Shown: positions 36,548 through 46,165 of the stretch, in pieces
How positions within the stretch are numbered: position 1 is the stretch's first letter
Layout of the letters: each line of letters begins with the position of its first letter
Assembly (NCBI RefSeq): GCF_904848585.1
Contig: NZ_CAJHCR010000007.1
Span: 124,001 to 188,000, forward strand
Length of the DNA: 64,000 nt
Source of the DNA: Paraburkholderia kirstenboschensis
Lineage (GTDB): Bacteria > Pseudomonadota > Gammaproteobacteria > Burkholderiales > Burkholderiaceae
Reading direction: 5' to 3'
Made by a program: the position numbers and the translations under genes
Notes under the pieces: generated by a model
Databases searched by the model: none
The model's input: only the letters and a program-made list of their open reading frames with translations
Told to the model about the DNA's origin: nothing

Positions 36548-38266
36548 TCAGGCCGTGCCTTCCACGCACAACGCGCGTTTCAACGCGTTCTCCACCGCGG
36601 GCGCGTCGAGCCGCCGCCAGCGCGCGCATACATGCTGGTCCGGCCGGATCAGATAGAACGTTCCCGGTTGCGCGTCGTAGCGCGCGCTCGCCAGGCCTTC
36701 CGCGTCGCGCACAATCTTCACTTCCGCTATCGCGGGCGTCGGTGCGTCGCCACGCGTGACCACAATGAGTTTCAAAGGAATCGCGCCTGTGCGAAGGGCA
36801 TTTAACGCAGTTTCGGTTTGCGCGTCGATGCCATGTTCGTCGCAGAACAGCACGCCAGTAAATTGCTGGCCAAGATGAGCGAGCAGCCACGCCGGTTCGC
36901 GCGCCGCCTGCACTGGCGCATCAACACAGGCAGCGCCCGGCACCATCGAGCCTTCGAAGCTGTCGATGTCCGGCGTATTGAGCGGCGAGTCGCTCAACAC
37001 TGCGGGCACCGACAGGCGGCCACTGTTCGTCAGTTGCCGCGCAAACGGATGATGACGCGCGAGCTTCAGCACAGCGTCGCGGAACACGCGGCTCACGGGG
37101 CTCTTCGGTGTGATGAAATCGGTGGCGCGTGTCGAGTTGCGGATGTTTTCGTCGGCGGCAAATTCGCGTTCGCTTGCATACGTGTCGAGCAACGCGTCCG
37201 ATGCTTTGCCCTCGACCACCATCGCCAGCTTCCATGCGAGGTTTTCCGCGTCCTGCACGCCGCTATTTGCACCGCGTGCGCCGAACGGCGACACGCCATG
37301 CGCGGAATCGCCCGCGAACAGCACGTTGCCGTGCCGGAAGCGCTCCATGCGCAAACACGAAAACGTATAGACGCTGACCCATTCCAGTTCGAACTTTGCA
37401 TCGGGTCCGAGCAATGCGCGCACACGTGGAATGACGCGCTCCGGCGTTTTTTCCAGCACCGGATCGGCGTCCCATCCAAGCTGGAAATCGATTCGCCACA
37501 CGTTGTCCGGCTGACGATGCAGCAACACTGATTGATTCGGATGAAACGGCGGATCGAACCAGAACCAGCGCTCGGTCGGAAAGTCCGCTTCCATTTTCAC
37601 GTCGGCGATCAGGAAGCGATCCTTGAATGTGACGCCTTTGCTGTCGAGTCCCATCAGATGCCGAATCGGACTACGCGAGCCATCGGCGGCGACCACATAG
37701 CGGCCGCGCAACGCGTACTGACCGTTGGGCGTGTCGACGGTCAACGTCACCGCTGCGTCGCACGTTCCCGGCGTTCCGCTTTGTTGCACGCCGACCACTT
37801 TGCTTTTCCAGCGAATCTCGATGTTCGGCATTTGCTGCGCGCGTTCGAGCAGAAAGCCTTCGACGTAATACTGCTGCAAGTTGATGAACGCGGGCCGATG
37901 GTGGCCCGCTTCCGGCTGCAGATTGAACGAATAGACGAGTTCGTCTTTGAGGAACACTTTGCCGACATTCCAGCTGATGCCCTTGTCCACCATCCGCTGA
38001 CCGCATCCGAGCCGATCGAAAATATCGAGCGAGCGCTTCGAGAAGCAGATCGCGCGCGAGCCCGTGGACAACGAACAGTCGTCGTCCACAAGTACGACCG
38101 GCACGCCCTGCTGCGCGATGTCGATCGCCGTGGCGAGGCCCACCGGGCCCGCGCCGACCACGATTACCGGATAGGCCGTCTGCTCCGCGCCGCTGTGCAT
38201 GTCCTGCACGTTCTGTTCGCGGCACGGCCGGTATTCGAACGACAGTGTCTGGTAGTTGATGCTCAT
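36548..38266 (-). CDS. FAD-dependent aromatic monooxygenase (MhpA-like, FAD_binding_3)
   Basis: 572 residues. The N-terminal dinucleotide site is VIVVGAGPVGLATAIDIAQQ, the second FAD motif is LFAGDSAHGVSPFGARGANS, and DG is found in YVVAADGSRSPIRHLMG. A C-terminal thioredoxin-like tail is typical of phenol and 3-(3-hydroxyphenyl)propionate hydroxylases. It would hydroxylate an aromatic ring using NAD(P)H and oxygen. No ring-cleavage dioxygenase is adjacent, so the pathway is incomplete here and the substrate is unknown. Confidence 0.92.
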   Translation of the reverse strand: MSINYQTLSFEYRPCREQNVQDMHSGAEQTAYPVIVVGAGPVGLATAIDIAQQGVPVVLVDDDCSLSTGSRAICFSKRSLDIFDRLGCGQRMVDKGISWNVGKVFLKDELVYSFNLQPEAGHHRPAFINLQQYYVEGFLLERAQQMPNIEIRWKSKVVGVQQSGTPGTCDAAVTLTVDTPNGQYALRGRYVVAADGSRSPIRHLMGLDSKGVTFKDRFLIADVKMEADFPTERWFWFDPPFHPNQSVLLHRQPDNVWRIDFQLGWDADPVLEKTPERVIPRVRALLGPDAKFELEWVSVYTFSCLRMERFRHGNVLFAGDSAHGVSPFGARGANSGVQDAENLAWKLAMVVEGKASDALLDTYASEREFAADENIRNSTRATDFITPKSPVSRVFRDAVLKLARHHPFARQLTNSGRLSVPAVLSDSPLNTPDIDSFEGSMVPGAACVDAPVQAAREPAWLLAHLGQQFTGVLFCDEHGIDAQTETALNALRTGAIPLKLIVVTRGDAPTPAIAEVKIVRDAEGLASARYDAQPGTFYLIRPDQHVCARWRRLDAPAVENALKRALCVEGTA

Positions 38267-38339
38267 CTCGTGTCTCCGTCCTTCTCCGCTTTGCTCTGCT
38301 GTGCTTGCCTGCTTTTATTAGCTTCTATTCGTATGCAGA

Positions 38340-39299
38340 TCAGGCTTGCAGTGCGTCCCACATTTCCTTGTCGCGCTGCGCAGTCCAGATGCGCGGATGC
38401 GTGATGCCGCTCGCTTCGTCGAAAGCGCGCGAGACGTCGAACGGCAAGCAATGTTCGTAAATGAACACGTGCCCGAACTTCGGATCCATTGCCTTGCGCG
38501 TGTGCGCCATCGCGGCCTTCAGATCGAGCTTCTGTGCGACGGCTTCGCGACCTTGCTGCAACAGCGTGGTGACGAAATCCTTCGTGTAATCGAGGCCCTT
38601 GTTGACATCTTCGGGCGTGGTCAGCGCTGGGCCGCGGCCCGGCACGAGTTTCTCCGCATTGAGCGCGCGCAATGCTTCGAGCGTGGCGGGCCATTGTTCG
38701 AGTTGGGCGTCGCCGCAATAGCAGGCCGCGTCGTATTCGACGAGATCGCCGGAAAACAGCACCTTCTGCGACGGCAGCCACACCACCGTGTCGCCCTTCG
38801 TGTGACCCGCGCCAAGATGCGCGATGCGCACTTCGAGCTTGCCGAGGAACAGCGTCATTTCCTTTTCGAACACAAGCGTCGGCCAAGTCAGGCCCGGCAC
38901 GGTTTCGACGCCGGCGAAGAGACGCGGGAAGCGCTCGATCTCCGACTTCATGTCCGCTTCGCCACGCTCGACAATCATCTCGTATGTGCCGCGGCTCGCA
39001 ATGACTTCCTGCGCGCCTTCCTCGAAATACGCCGACGCGCCGAGCACGCGCACCGCGTGATAGTGCGAAAGCACGACGTATTTGATGGGCTTGTCAGTCA
39101 CGCTGCGAATCTTCGCGATGAGGTCTTGCGCCATGGCCGGCGTTGCGGTGGTATCGACGATCAGCACGCCGTCGTCGCCAATGATCACGCCCGAGTTCGG
39201 ATCGCCTTCCGCCGTGTACGCGTACGCGTTCTCGGACAATTGCGTCCACGTGACTTTCTTGACTTCCAGATCGGCCTGGGATGCGAATGCCTTTGCCAT
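38340..39299 (-). CDS. MBL-fold metallohydrolase with altered metal motif
   Basis: About 319 residues. The ATG at 39299 has GAGGGAG upstream. Beta-lactamase-fold motifs are IVDTTATPAMAQDL, then SHYHAVRVLGAS in place of the usual HxHxDH, GAGHTKGDTVVWL, LFSGDLVE and the late His in IYEHCLPFD. The first two His are kept but the Asp-His of the second metal site are Val-Arg. It may bind one metal or belong to a divergent subfamily. It is the first gene of the monooxygenase operon, divergent from the IclR pair. Confidence 0.88.
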   Translation of the reverse strand: MAKAFASQADLEVKKVTWTQLSENAYAYTAEGDPNSGVIIGDDGVLIVDTTATPAMAQDLIAKIRSVTDKPIKYVVLSHYHAVRVLGASAYFEEGAQEVIASRGTYEMIVERGEADMKSEIERFPRLFAGVETVPGLTWPTLVFEKEMTLFLGKLEVRIAHLGAGHTKGDTVVWLPSQKVLFSGDLVEYDAACYCGDAQLEQWPATLEALRALNAEKLVPGRGPALTTPEDVNKGLDYTKDFVTTLLQQGREAVAQKLDLKAAMAHTRKAMDPKFGHVFIYEHCLPFDVSRAFDEASGITHPRIWTAQRDKEMWDALQA

Positions 39300-39636
39300 G
39301 CTTGTCTCCCTCAAAAGTTGGACGTGAGGCGAGACGGCCGGCGGCGCGCCTCGGCGCGGGCTGGCGGTATTGAAGGTTGTCTCGCCCCGTTTTTGACTCT
39401 GTGACTGCGCCGGTGTATCGGGGTGAATGCATCTTATGGCCGCGTCAGTTTATTTGTCAATAGCGAAATCTATCGCTATACGCAAATCTCCCGACCTCTA
39501 AGATGGAGGGTGTGAACAGCGAGGTTTGCGGCTGGGCTTCGCTGGGCTTCGGTTAACATGGATGCTTTTTCGGACGAACACAGGCGTGGGCAAAGCAGCG
39601 AAACCAGCCCCGAGCAAAGGCACGGGCGGCAGCCAG
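39300..39636. other. divergent gap with regulator site
   Basis: 337 bases between the MBL operon and the IclR pair. It holds the perfect inverted repeat at 39460-39479 but no separate gene. The first IclR frame is open back to 39526, so part of this stretch could be coding if an earlier start is used. Confidence 0.5.
39460..39479. promoter_or_regulatory. putative IclR operator
   Basis: Perfect inverted repeat ATAGCGA-AATCTA-TCGCTAT with 7-base arms and a 6-base spacer, between the divergent MBL operon and the IclR pair. It is the only strong dyad in the gap. Confidence 0.55.
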
Positions 39637-40443
39637 ATGACGGACGGCAGCAAGACGCAGCGCGGCATTCAAAGCGTCGAAGTCGGCGGCCGGGTGTTGC
39701 TCGCGCTGGCGCGGGCGCGCGCACCGTTGGCACTGTCGGACCTGTCCGCCGCCGCCGAACTCGCGCCGGGCCAGGCGCACGCGTATCTGGTCAGCTTGAG
39801 CCGCCTTGGCCTCATCAAGCGCGATGAACTCTCCGGCCGCTACGAGCCCGGTCCACTGTCGTTGCGCCTGGGTTTGTTGCATCTGGAGAATCAACCGGCA
39901 TTTCGCGCGGCCGTGCCACGCGTGGCCGCGTTGGCCGAAGCGATCGGATTCAGCGTCGCGATCTGTATTGCGGGGCCGCAGGGGCCGACCATCGTCCGCT
40001 ACGAACATGCGGGATTTCCATTGCATGTAAATCTGCATGTGGGCACGGTGATGTCGCTGCCGGCCACGTCCACGGGGCGCGTGTTTTGCGCCTATCTGCC
40101 GCGCGAGACGCTCGACACGATGTGGGCGAATCAGTCGGGCGCCGCGCAAAGCACGTCCACCAAACCGGGCGAAGACGCCGTTTTTCAGGCGGTGCTGGAC
40201 AGGATTCGCGCGCGCGGCCTGGAATGCAGCGTCGACGCGCCGAGTCCGGGCATCAGCAGCCTGAGCGCGCCAGTGTTCGCTCACGACGGTCGTCTGGCCT
40301 TGGCGTTGACGGTGATCGGCTCGACCGGCGCAATCGACGTGGCCGCCGATGGTCCCGTCGCTCGCGCGTTACTCGCGGCGGCTCGCGACATCGGCGGTGA
40401 GCTTGGCGCCGGATCTTCCCTGCTTGTATCGACCGCACCGTGA
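39637..40443 (+). CDS. IclR-family transcriptional regulator (first of tandem pair)
   Basis: About 268 residues from the ATG at 39637; earlier starts at 39526 or 39562 are possible and none has a strong ribosome site. A winged HTH lies near the N-terminus (LALARARAPLALSDLSAAAEL, then YLVSLSRLGLIKRD), followed by an IclR effector domain (VAICIAGPQGPTIVRYEHAG, LHVGTVMSLPATSTGRVF). Its stop overlaps the next gene's start as GTGA. The second protein repeats its layout, including GIQSV/GIQSL, LVSLxxxGL and HVxLxVGTVMSL. Probably regulates the divergent monooxygenase operon. Confidence 0.88.
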   Translation: MTDGSKTQRGIQSVEVGGRVLLALARARAPLALSDLSAAAELAPGQAHAYLVSLSRLGLIKRDELSGRYEPGPLSLRLGLLHLENQPAFRAAVPRVAALAEAIGFSVAICIAGPQGPTIVRYEHAGFPLHVNLHVGTVMSLPATSTGRVFCAYLPRETLDTMWANQSGAAQSTSTKPGEDAVFQAVLDRIRARGLECSVDAPSPGISSLSAPVFAHDGRLALALTVIGSTGAIDVAADGPVARALLAAARDIGGELGAGSSLLVSTAP

Positions 40444-41285
40444 CCGCTCCTGCCGATACCTCTTCTTTACCGCCCGCTTCCGCCGATGCGAAGCCGCAGC
40501 GCGGCATTCAGTCGCTCGACAGCACCGGCGACCTGCTGGCCGCGCTCGTCGCGGCCGCGCGGCCGTTGACATTGCGCGATCTCGCCGCCGCAGCCGGGAT
40601 GCCGCCGGCGAAAGCGTTCCCGCATCTGGTGAGCCTGCTGAAAATCGGCTTGCTGAGCCGCGATGCGTCCGGTTGTTTCGAAGCCGGGCCGCTTGCGCTC
40701 GAACTCGGTCTGATCGGCCTGCAGCGACTTTCGCCGACGCGCGAAGCCGAGCCGGAAGTGGTCGAACTGGCGGCATCGACGGCTATGAGCGTCGCGATGG
40801 CGGTGCTCGGTCCGCTTGGGCCGACCGTCGTGCGGCTGGAGGAATCGGCGCGACCGTTGCATGTGAGCTTGCGGGTGGGGACGGTCATGTCGCTGGTGAA
40901 TACGGCGATCGGCCGCGTGTTCGCCGCCTATGTGGCTGACGATGTGCGTGCTGGTCTGCTCGCGCAGGATCATTTGCGGCTAGCGGGTGCGAACGCTGCC
41001 GATGCTCTTGCGGACAAGCACGGAGCAAAGCTGAAGGAAGCGTACGCGCAGCGTCTCGCGCAGATTCGCGCGGGCGGCATGGACAGTGCACTGAGCCGGC
41101 CGGTGCCCGGCATCGACACGCTGGCCGCGCCCGTGTTCGACCACACAGGCAGCATTTGCCTCGTGCTCGCGTTGATGGGACCGAGCGGCAGCTTCGACAG
41201 CGACGCGACGGGCGGGCCCGCGCAGACGCTGTGTGCGGCGACGTTGAGGTTGTCGCGGAGGTTTGGGTGGATGGGGGCGGGGTGA
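40440..41285 (+). CDS. IclR-family transcriptional regulator (second of tandem pair)
   Basis: 281 residues starting with GTG at 40440, overlapping the upstream paralogue by 4 bases. The HTH region is RPLTLRDLAAAAGMPPAKAF, and the effector domain has VAMAVLGPLGPTVVRLEES and VSLRVGTVMSLVNTAIGRVFAAYV. It is a diverged tandem duplicate. Two co-translated IclR proteins could form a heteromer or read two ligands. Confidence 0.9.
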   Translation: MTAPADTSSLPPASADAKPQRGIQSLDSTGDLLAALVAAARPLTLRDLAAAAGMPPAKAFPHLVSLLKIGLLSRDASGCFEAGPLALELGLIGLQRLSPTREAEPEVVELAASTAMSVAMAVLGPLGPTVVRLEESARPLHVSLRVGTVMSLVNTAIGRVFAAYVADDVRAGLLAQDHLRLAGANAADALADKHGAKLKEAYAQRLAQIRAGGMDSALSRPVPGIDTLAAPVFDHTGSICLVLALMGPSGSFDSDATGGPAQTLCAATLRLSRRFGWMGAG

Positions 41286-41491
41286 GTCCTACCCACTGGA
41301 TAAGCGATTTTCTGGCATATCGGCGTATCGCACTCGTTTTGATGCTGATATAAGCCAAAAGCCTGCGCCTACGCCAGCATATAATCGTTTTTTCAGTAGA
41401 AGTGCGATTCCTAATCGTTTTGAGAGCCCCATAATTCCTACTGAAGGAAAACCTGCCCCCATTCCTCTCAAGACATCCCGGACTGAACTTC
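41286..41491 (+). promoter_or_regulatory. AT-rich leader of the Fic gene with repeats
   Basis: This 206-base stretch is visibly richer in A and T than its surroundings. It holds a perfect inverted repeat TTCAGTAG (41392-41399) / CTACTGAA (41438-41445) and a direct repeat TAATCGTTTT at 41382-41391 and 41412-41421, 30 bases apart. The spacing of about three helical turns suits a regulator binding one face. This part may have arrived together with the Fic gene. Confidence 0.5.
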
Positions 41492-43030
41492 ATGCCGCAG
41501 ATCGGATATCAATGGCTGTCTAACACTTACGGCGTCGTACCCGTGCACCCGTTTGCCGTCCAGAGCGAAATCGGTCGGATGCGTTCGTCTGCGACCGACG
41601 GCGACATTCGTCGGGAGGTGTATCCCGCAGCCTATCGCCCGGCTGCCACTCTGCCTGATCACCTGACATTCGCTTTCCGGTACGAGGGAATCCATCTGGA
41701 ATTCCTCGCGCGGCTCTATTCGCTCGACTCCGTCCGCAATGAGTTGGAGGCATGGATTGCGAGGGAACCGACGGGCGCCTATGCACGCCGCGCCTGCTTC
41801 TTCTACGAATGGTTGATGCCGCGGCCGCTCAACGCACCAAGTGCGTCCCGAGGAAATTACGTGGACGCGTTAAGCCCCGACGAGTTCATTGTGGGCACCG
41901 CGATCAATAACCGGCGCTGGCGCGTGCGTGACAATTTGCCGGGCAATCGCGACTTCTGCCCGCTGATCCGACGCATCGATGCGATCCGGCGTGCGGAAAG
42001 CTATGACCTCGCTGCGCCGCTTGCCAAACTCGAGGCGGACTATGGCGTTGATCTGATCATGCGCAGCGCCGTCTGGCTGACGGTCAAGGAAAGCCGTGCA
42101 AGCTTTCTGATCGAGCATGAGCAGGATAACGAGGACCGCATTCGCCGTTTCGCGGCTGTCATGGAAAGCGAATGCGGACGCCATGCCAATCCGTTCGATT
42201 CGCAAGCGCTCATCGACTTGCAACGCGGTATCCTCGGCCAATCTGCCCTGCGCTACGGCATCCGTCGCTCGCCGGTTTACGTCGGACATGTCGCGCGCTA
42301 TGAGCCCGTGGTCGATTACATTGCACCGCATTGGCAGCATATTGATGCGATGCTCGCCGGACTCTGCCAGTTTCTCGAACGTACGTCGGAGGGCGCGCCA
42401 ATTGTTCGGGCAGCGGCGGCATCGTTCGGCTTCGTCTATGTGCATCCCATGGCCGATGGCAACGGCCGCATTTCGCGCTTTCTTATCAACGACGTTTTGC
42501 GCCGCGACGGAGCAGTGCCTGCACCGATCATCTTGCCTGTTTCTGCAACGATCACGCAAAGCACGCGCGATCGAGCCGCCTACGACAAAGTTCTGGAACG
42601 GTTCTCGCGTCCGCTTATGAAACACTACGCAGATCAATACTCGTTCGGTAAAAACGAGAGGGGCGAAGACGGCGTTGAATACAACCTGCACTTTCACGCC
42701 TACGACGACGCATTGCCCGCCTGGCGTTACCCTGATCTCACCGCGCATGTCAGCTATCTGGCCGCAGTAATTCACTCAACGCTGACACAGGAAATGCGAA
42801 ATGAAGCGCGCTTCCTGCACGCGAACGACGAAGCTCGGCGAGCCATCAAGAACTTCCTCGAAGCCCCGGACAACGATCTTGACAGCATCATCCGTAGCGT
42901 CCGGCAGAACGGCAACAGCATTTCCAATAGCTTGCGCAAACGGTATCCGCTTTTCGACGAACGACCTGATCTGAGCGCTCAAATCATTCACGCCATCACG
43001 CAAGCGTTCCCCGACGATACCGGCCCCTAA
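41492..43030 (+). CDS. Fic-domain protein (probable AMP transferase)
   Basis: 512 residues. The Fic core has VHPMADGNGRISRFLIND, keeping the catalytic His and the GNGR anion hole; the usual Phe of HPFxxGNGR is Met. A candidate inhibitory helix with Ser and Glu in SRASFLIEHEQ precedes it, suggesting a self-inhibited (class II) type. The C-terminal 120 residues are helical. No antitoxin gene adjoins it. The ribosome site is poor and the upstream DNA is AT-rich with repeats. Its stop overlaps the end of the RpiR gene by 3 bases. Fic enzymes commonly AMPylate proteins; the target is unknown. Confidence 0.9.
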   Translation: MPQIGYQWLSNTYGVVPVHPFAVQSEIGRMRSSATDGDIRREVYPAAYRPAATLPDHLTFAFRYEGIHLEFLARLYSLDSVRNELEAWIAREPTGAYARRACFFYEWLMPRPLNAPSASRGNYVDALSPDEFIVGTAINNRRWRVRDNLPGNRDFCPLIRRIDAIRRAESYDLAAPLAKLEADYGVDLIMRSAVWLTVKESRASFLIEHEQDNEDRIRRFAAVMESECGRHANPFDSQALIDLQRGILGQSALRYGIRRSPVYVGHVARYEPVVDYIAPHWQHIDAMLAGLCQFLERTSEGAPIVRAAAASFGFVYVHPMADGNGRISRFLINDVLRRDGAVPAPIILPVSATITQSTRDRAAYDKVLERFSRPLMKHYADQYSFGKNERGEDGVEYNLHFHAYDDALPAWRYPDLTAHVSYLAAVIHSTLTQEMRNEARFLHANDEARRAIKNFLEAPDNDLDSIIRSVRQNGNSISNSLRKRYPLFDERPDLSAQIIHAITQAFPDDTGP

Positions 43031-43887
43031 TCCCCCGTCTGCGGTTCATGCGACGACAGCCTCGCCTTCGCATGCCGCATCTTCTCCAGCGTCTTCGGCC
43101 CCGCCTTGAGCGCGACGCCGATTGCAAGCGCGTCCATGATGCAAAGATGCACGAGCCGCGAGACGCCGGGCGTATTCGGATCGATCGGGCTCGGCACGCG
43201 CAGCAGCAGCGGTATATCCACGAGCCACGCGAGGCGCGAGCCGACATTGGTGAGCGCGATCGTCGTCGCGCCGCGCTCCTTCGCGATCTGGATGCTTTCG
43301 TTCACCTCCGTGCTGCGTCCGGAATGCGAAATGGCAAAGGCGACATCGCCAGGTTCCATCATGCCGGCATACAACCGCTGCAAGTGACCGTCGGTAAAAG
43401 CCGTGGCTGCGATGTCCAGACGCAAGAACCGCAACGCCGCGTCTTGCGCGACTAGCCCCGAACCCGAGCCGACGCCGAAGAAGAACACGCGTCGTGCGCT
43501 CGACAGCGCAGCAATGGCGCTTTCGACCACCGCCGGATCCAGCGCGCCCCGCGCATGCGTAATGCCATCGACGGCGGCCTCGCCCACTTTGTCCATCAAG
43601 GTCTGCACGTCGTCGTCGCGCGCGATCGCCGCCGACGCATACGGCAACCCGCCCGCCACGCTCTGCGCCAACTGCATCTTGAAGTCGCGCAGACCATGCG
43701 CGCCAATCGCGCGGCAAAATCGCGTGACAGAAGGCTCCGACACGTCCGCGCGCTGCGCAAGTTCAGTAATGCTCGCGCGCATCGCGAAGTCGACGTCGCT
43801 CAGCACCATGTCCGCGACCTTGCGTTCGGCGGGCCGCAAATTGGCGAGTGCGCTGCGGATGTGGGGAATCAAATTCGGTGCGGACAC
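43027..43887 (-). CDS. RpiR/MurR-family transcriptional regulator
   Basis: 286 residues. The N-terminal RpiR HTH (ERKVADMVLSDVDFAMRASITELAQRADVSEPSVTRFCRAIG) is followed by an SIS sugar-phosphate domain (RRVFFFGVGSGSGLVAQDAAL, AISHSGRSTEVNESIQIAKERGA). It is the last gene of the SDR-ATPase-RpiR series and probably controls the whole sugar regulon through the palindrome at 45877-45893, with a sugar phosphate as signal. Confidence 0.93.
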   Translation of the reverse strand: MSAPNLIPHIRSALANLRPAERKVADMVLSDVDFAMRASITELAQRADVSEPSVTRFCRAIGAHGLRDFKMQLAQSVAGGLPYASAAIARDDDVQTLMDKVGEAAVDGITHARGALDPAVVESAIAALSSARRVFFFGVGSGSGLVAQDAALRFLRLDIAATAFTDGHLQRLYAGMMEPGDVAFAISHSGRSTEVNESIQIAKERGATTIALTNVGSRLAWLVDIPLLLRVPSPIDPNTPGVSRLVHLCIMDALAIGVALKAGPKTLEKMRHAKARLSSHEPQTGD

Positions 43888-43950
43888 CCGATGTTCCTTA
43901 AGGGTTAAATGACTCCGCGTCGGTCGCAGCTTCGAACGGCAACACGCGGC

Positions 43951-45033
<1,083 letters not shown>

Positions 45034-45060
45034 GCTTTCCTCATCGTCTTGCGGTTTCTA

Positions 45061-45834
45061 TCAAAGCGATTCGAGCGTCAGCTCTTGAGCCATCAGACGG
45101 TTGCCCGCCATCAGTCCGCCGTCGACGGGCAACGCTACACCGGTGATCACACGGGCCATAGGCGAAGCGAGAAACAGCACCGCGTCGGCGATATCGTCAG
45201 GCGTTGCGAAATCGCGCAACGGGTACCACTTCTTCAGATCCTCGAACACCTGCGGGTTCTTGTCGACGCGCGCCTGCCATGCCTGCGTCTTCACCGTGCC
45301 GGGACAGACGATGTTCGCGCGAATGCCGTAGCGGCCCAATTCCACGGCAAGCGCCTTTGTGTAACTGATCAGCCCCGCCTTCGCCGCGCTATACGCGGGA
45401 TGCCCGAGTGCGGCCAAACCGTTCACCGAACCGATCAGCACTAGCGCTCCGCTCTTACGCTCGATCATCGACGAACGCACGGCCTCGACGGTGTGATAGG
45501 TGCCGTTCAGGTTCAGATGAATGTCGCGCTGCCAGCTCGCGGCATCGGTCGTGGCGAGCGTCAAACCTTCGGCCGCGCCCGCATTGGCGACGAGCACATC
45601 CACCGGTCCGCGTTTCTCCACGGCGGCTGCAACCGCTTGCCGAACCGCAGCCGCGTCGCCGAGATCGACCGTAATCGGGCTGACTTGCGTTTCGCCGAGT
45701 TGCTTCGTCAAGCGCTCAAGCGCCGACGCATCGATGTCGAGCGCGAGCACGGTGTCGCCCTGCTCGACGAAACGCTTGCACAACACACTGCCGATGCCGC
45801 CGCAAGCGCCCGTCACCAACACCACACGATTCAT
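45061..45834 (-). CDS. SDR-family oxidoreductase
   Basis: 257 residues. TGACGGIGSVLCKRF is the cofactor site, VANAG the NNAG motif, Ser in LIGSVNG and Tyr-Lys in AYSAAKAGLI the catalytic residues. It is the first gene of the minus-strand operon with the sugar ATPase and RpiR genes, so a sugar or polyol dehydrogenase is likely. The operator-like palindrome lies 43 bases upstream. Confidence 0.9.
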   Translation of the reverse strand: MNRVVLVTGACGGIGSVLCKRFVEQGDTVLALDIDASALERLTKQLGETQVSPITVDLGDAAAVRQAVAAAVEKRGPVDVLVANAGAAEGLTLATTDAASWQRDIHLNLNGTYHTVEAVRSSMIERKSGALVLIGSVNGLAALGHPAYSAAKAGLISYTKALAVELGRYGIRANIVCPGTVKTQAWQARVDKNPQVFEDLKKWYPLRDFATPDDIADAVLFLASPMARVITGVALPVDGGLMAGNRLMAQELTLESL

Positions 45835-46165
45835 TTTCGCCCTCGCTAATCATGCTTGCCGCGCTATCCAAATCGTCTGTAAATTTATTACAGCATGGAA
45901 GCTGCGCCACTCTTCGTCATCCCGAATATTGGGTTTCGCACCGTATGCCACACGCAGAATATGCCTTCTCTACAGGCATCTTATGCACAAAACCACCCTG
46001 AACGAAATATCGCAGACCCTACGTGACAACGCATTTTTAGCCGTGTAGGATTTTTTCAAACAATTCAACCACAGCGGCCGGCGACGGCAGCGGACCATCC
46101 CACCAATCGTTGATGGGACCTTGGCAAGTGCGCAAGCCCTAACCAGGTCGACACAGGAGAGAGAA
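45835..46165. other. divergent control region of the sugar ABC regulon
   Basis: 331 bases between the SDR and binding-protein genes. It contains the palindrome at 45877-45893 and an AT-richer stretch (about 45870-46080), consistent with divergent promoters. No gene is visible. Confidence 0.55.
45877..45893. promoter_or_regulatory. RpiR/HexR-like operator palindrome
   Basis: CTGTAAATTTATTACAG is a perfect inverted repeat (CTGTAA/TTACAG, 5-base spacer). It closely resembles the TGTAAT-N-ATTACA sites known for HexR and related RpiR-family proteins. It lies between the divergent SDR-ATPase-RpiR and binding-protein/permease operons. Confidence 0.7.
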
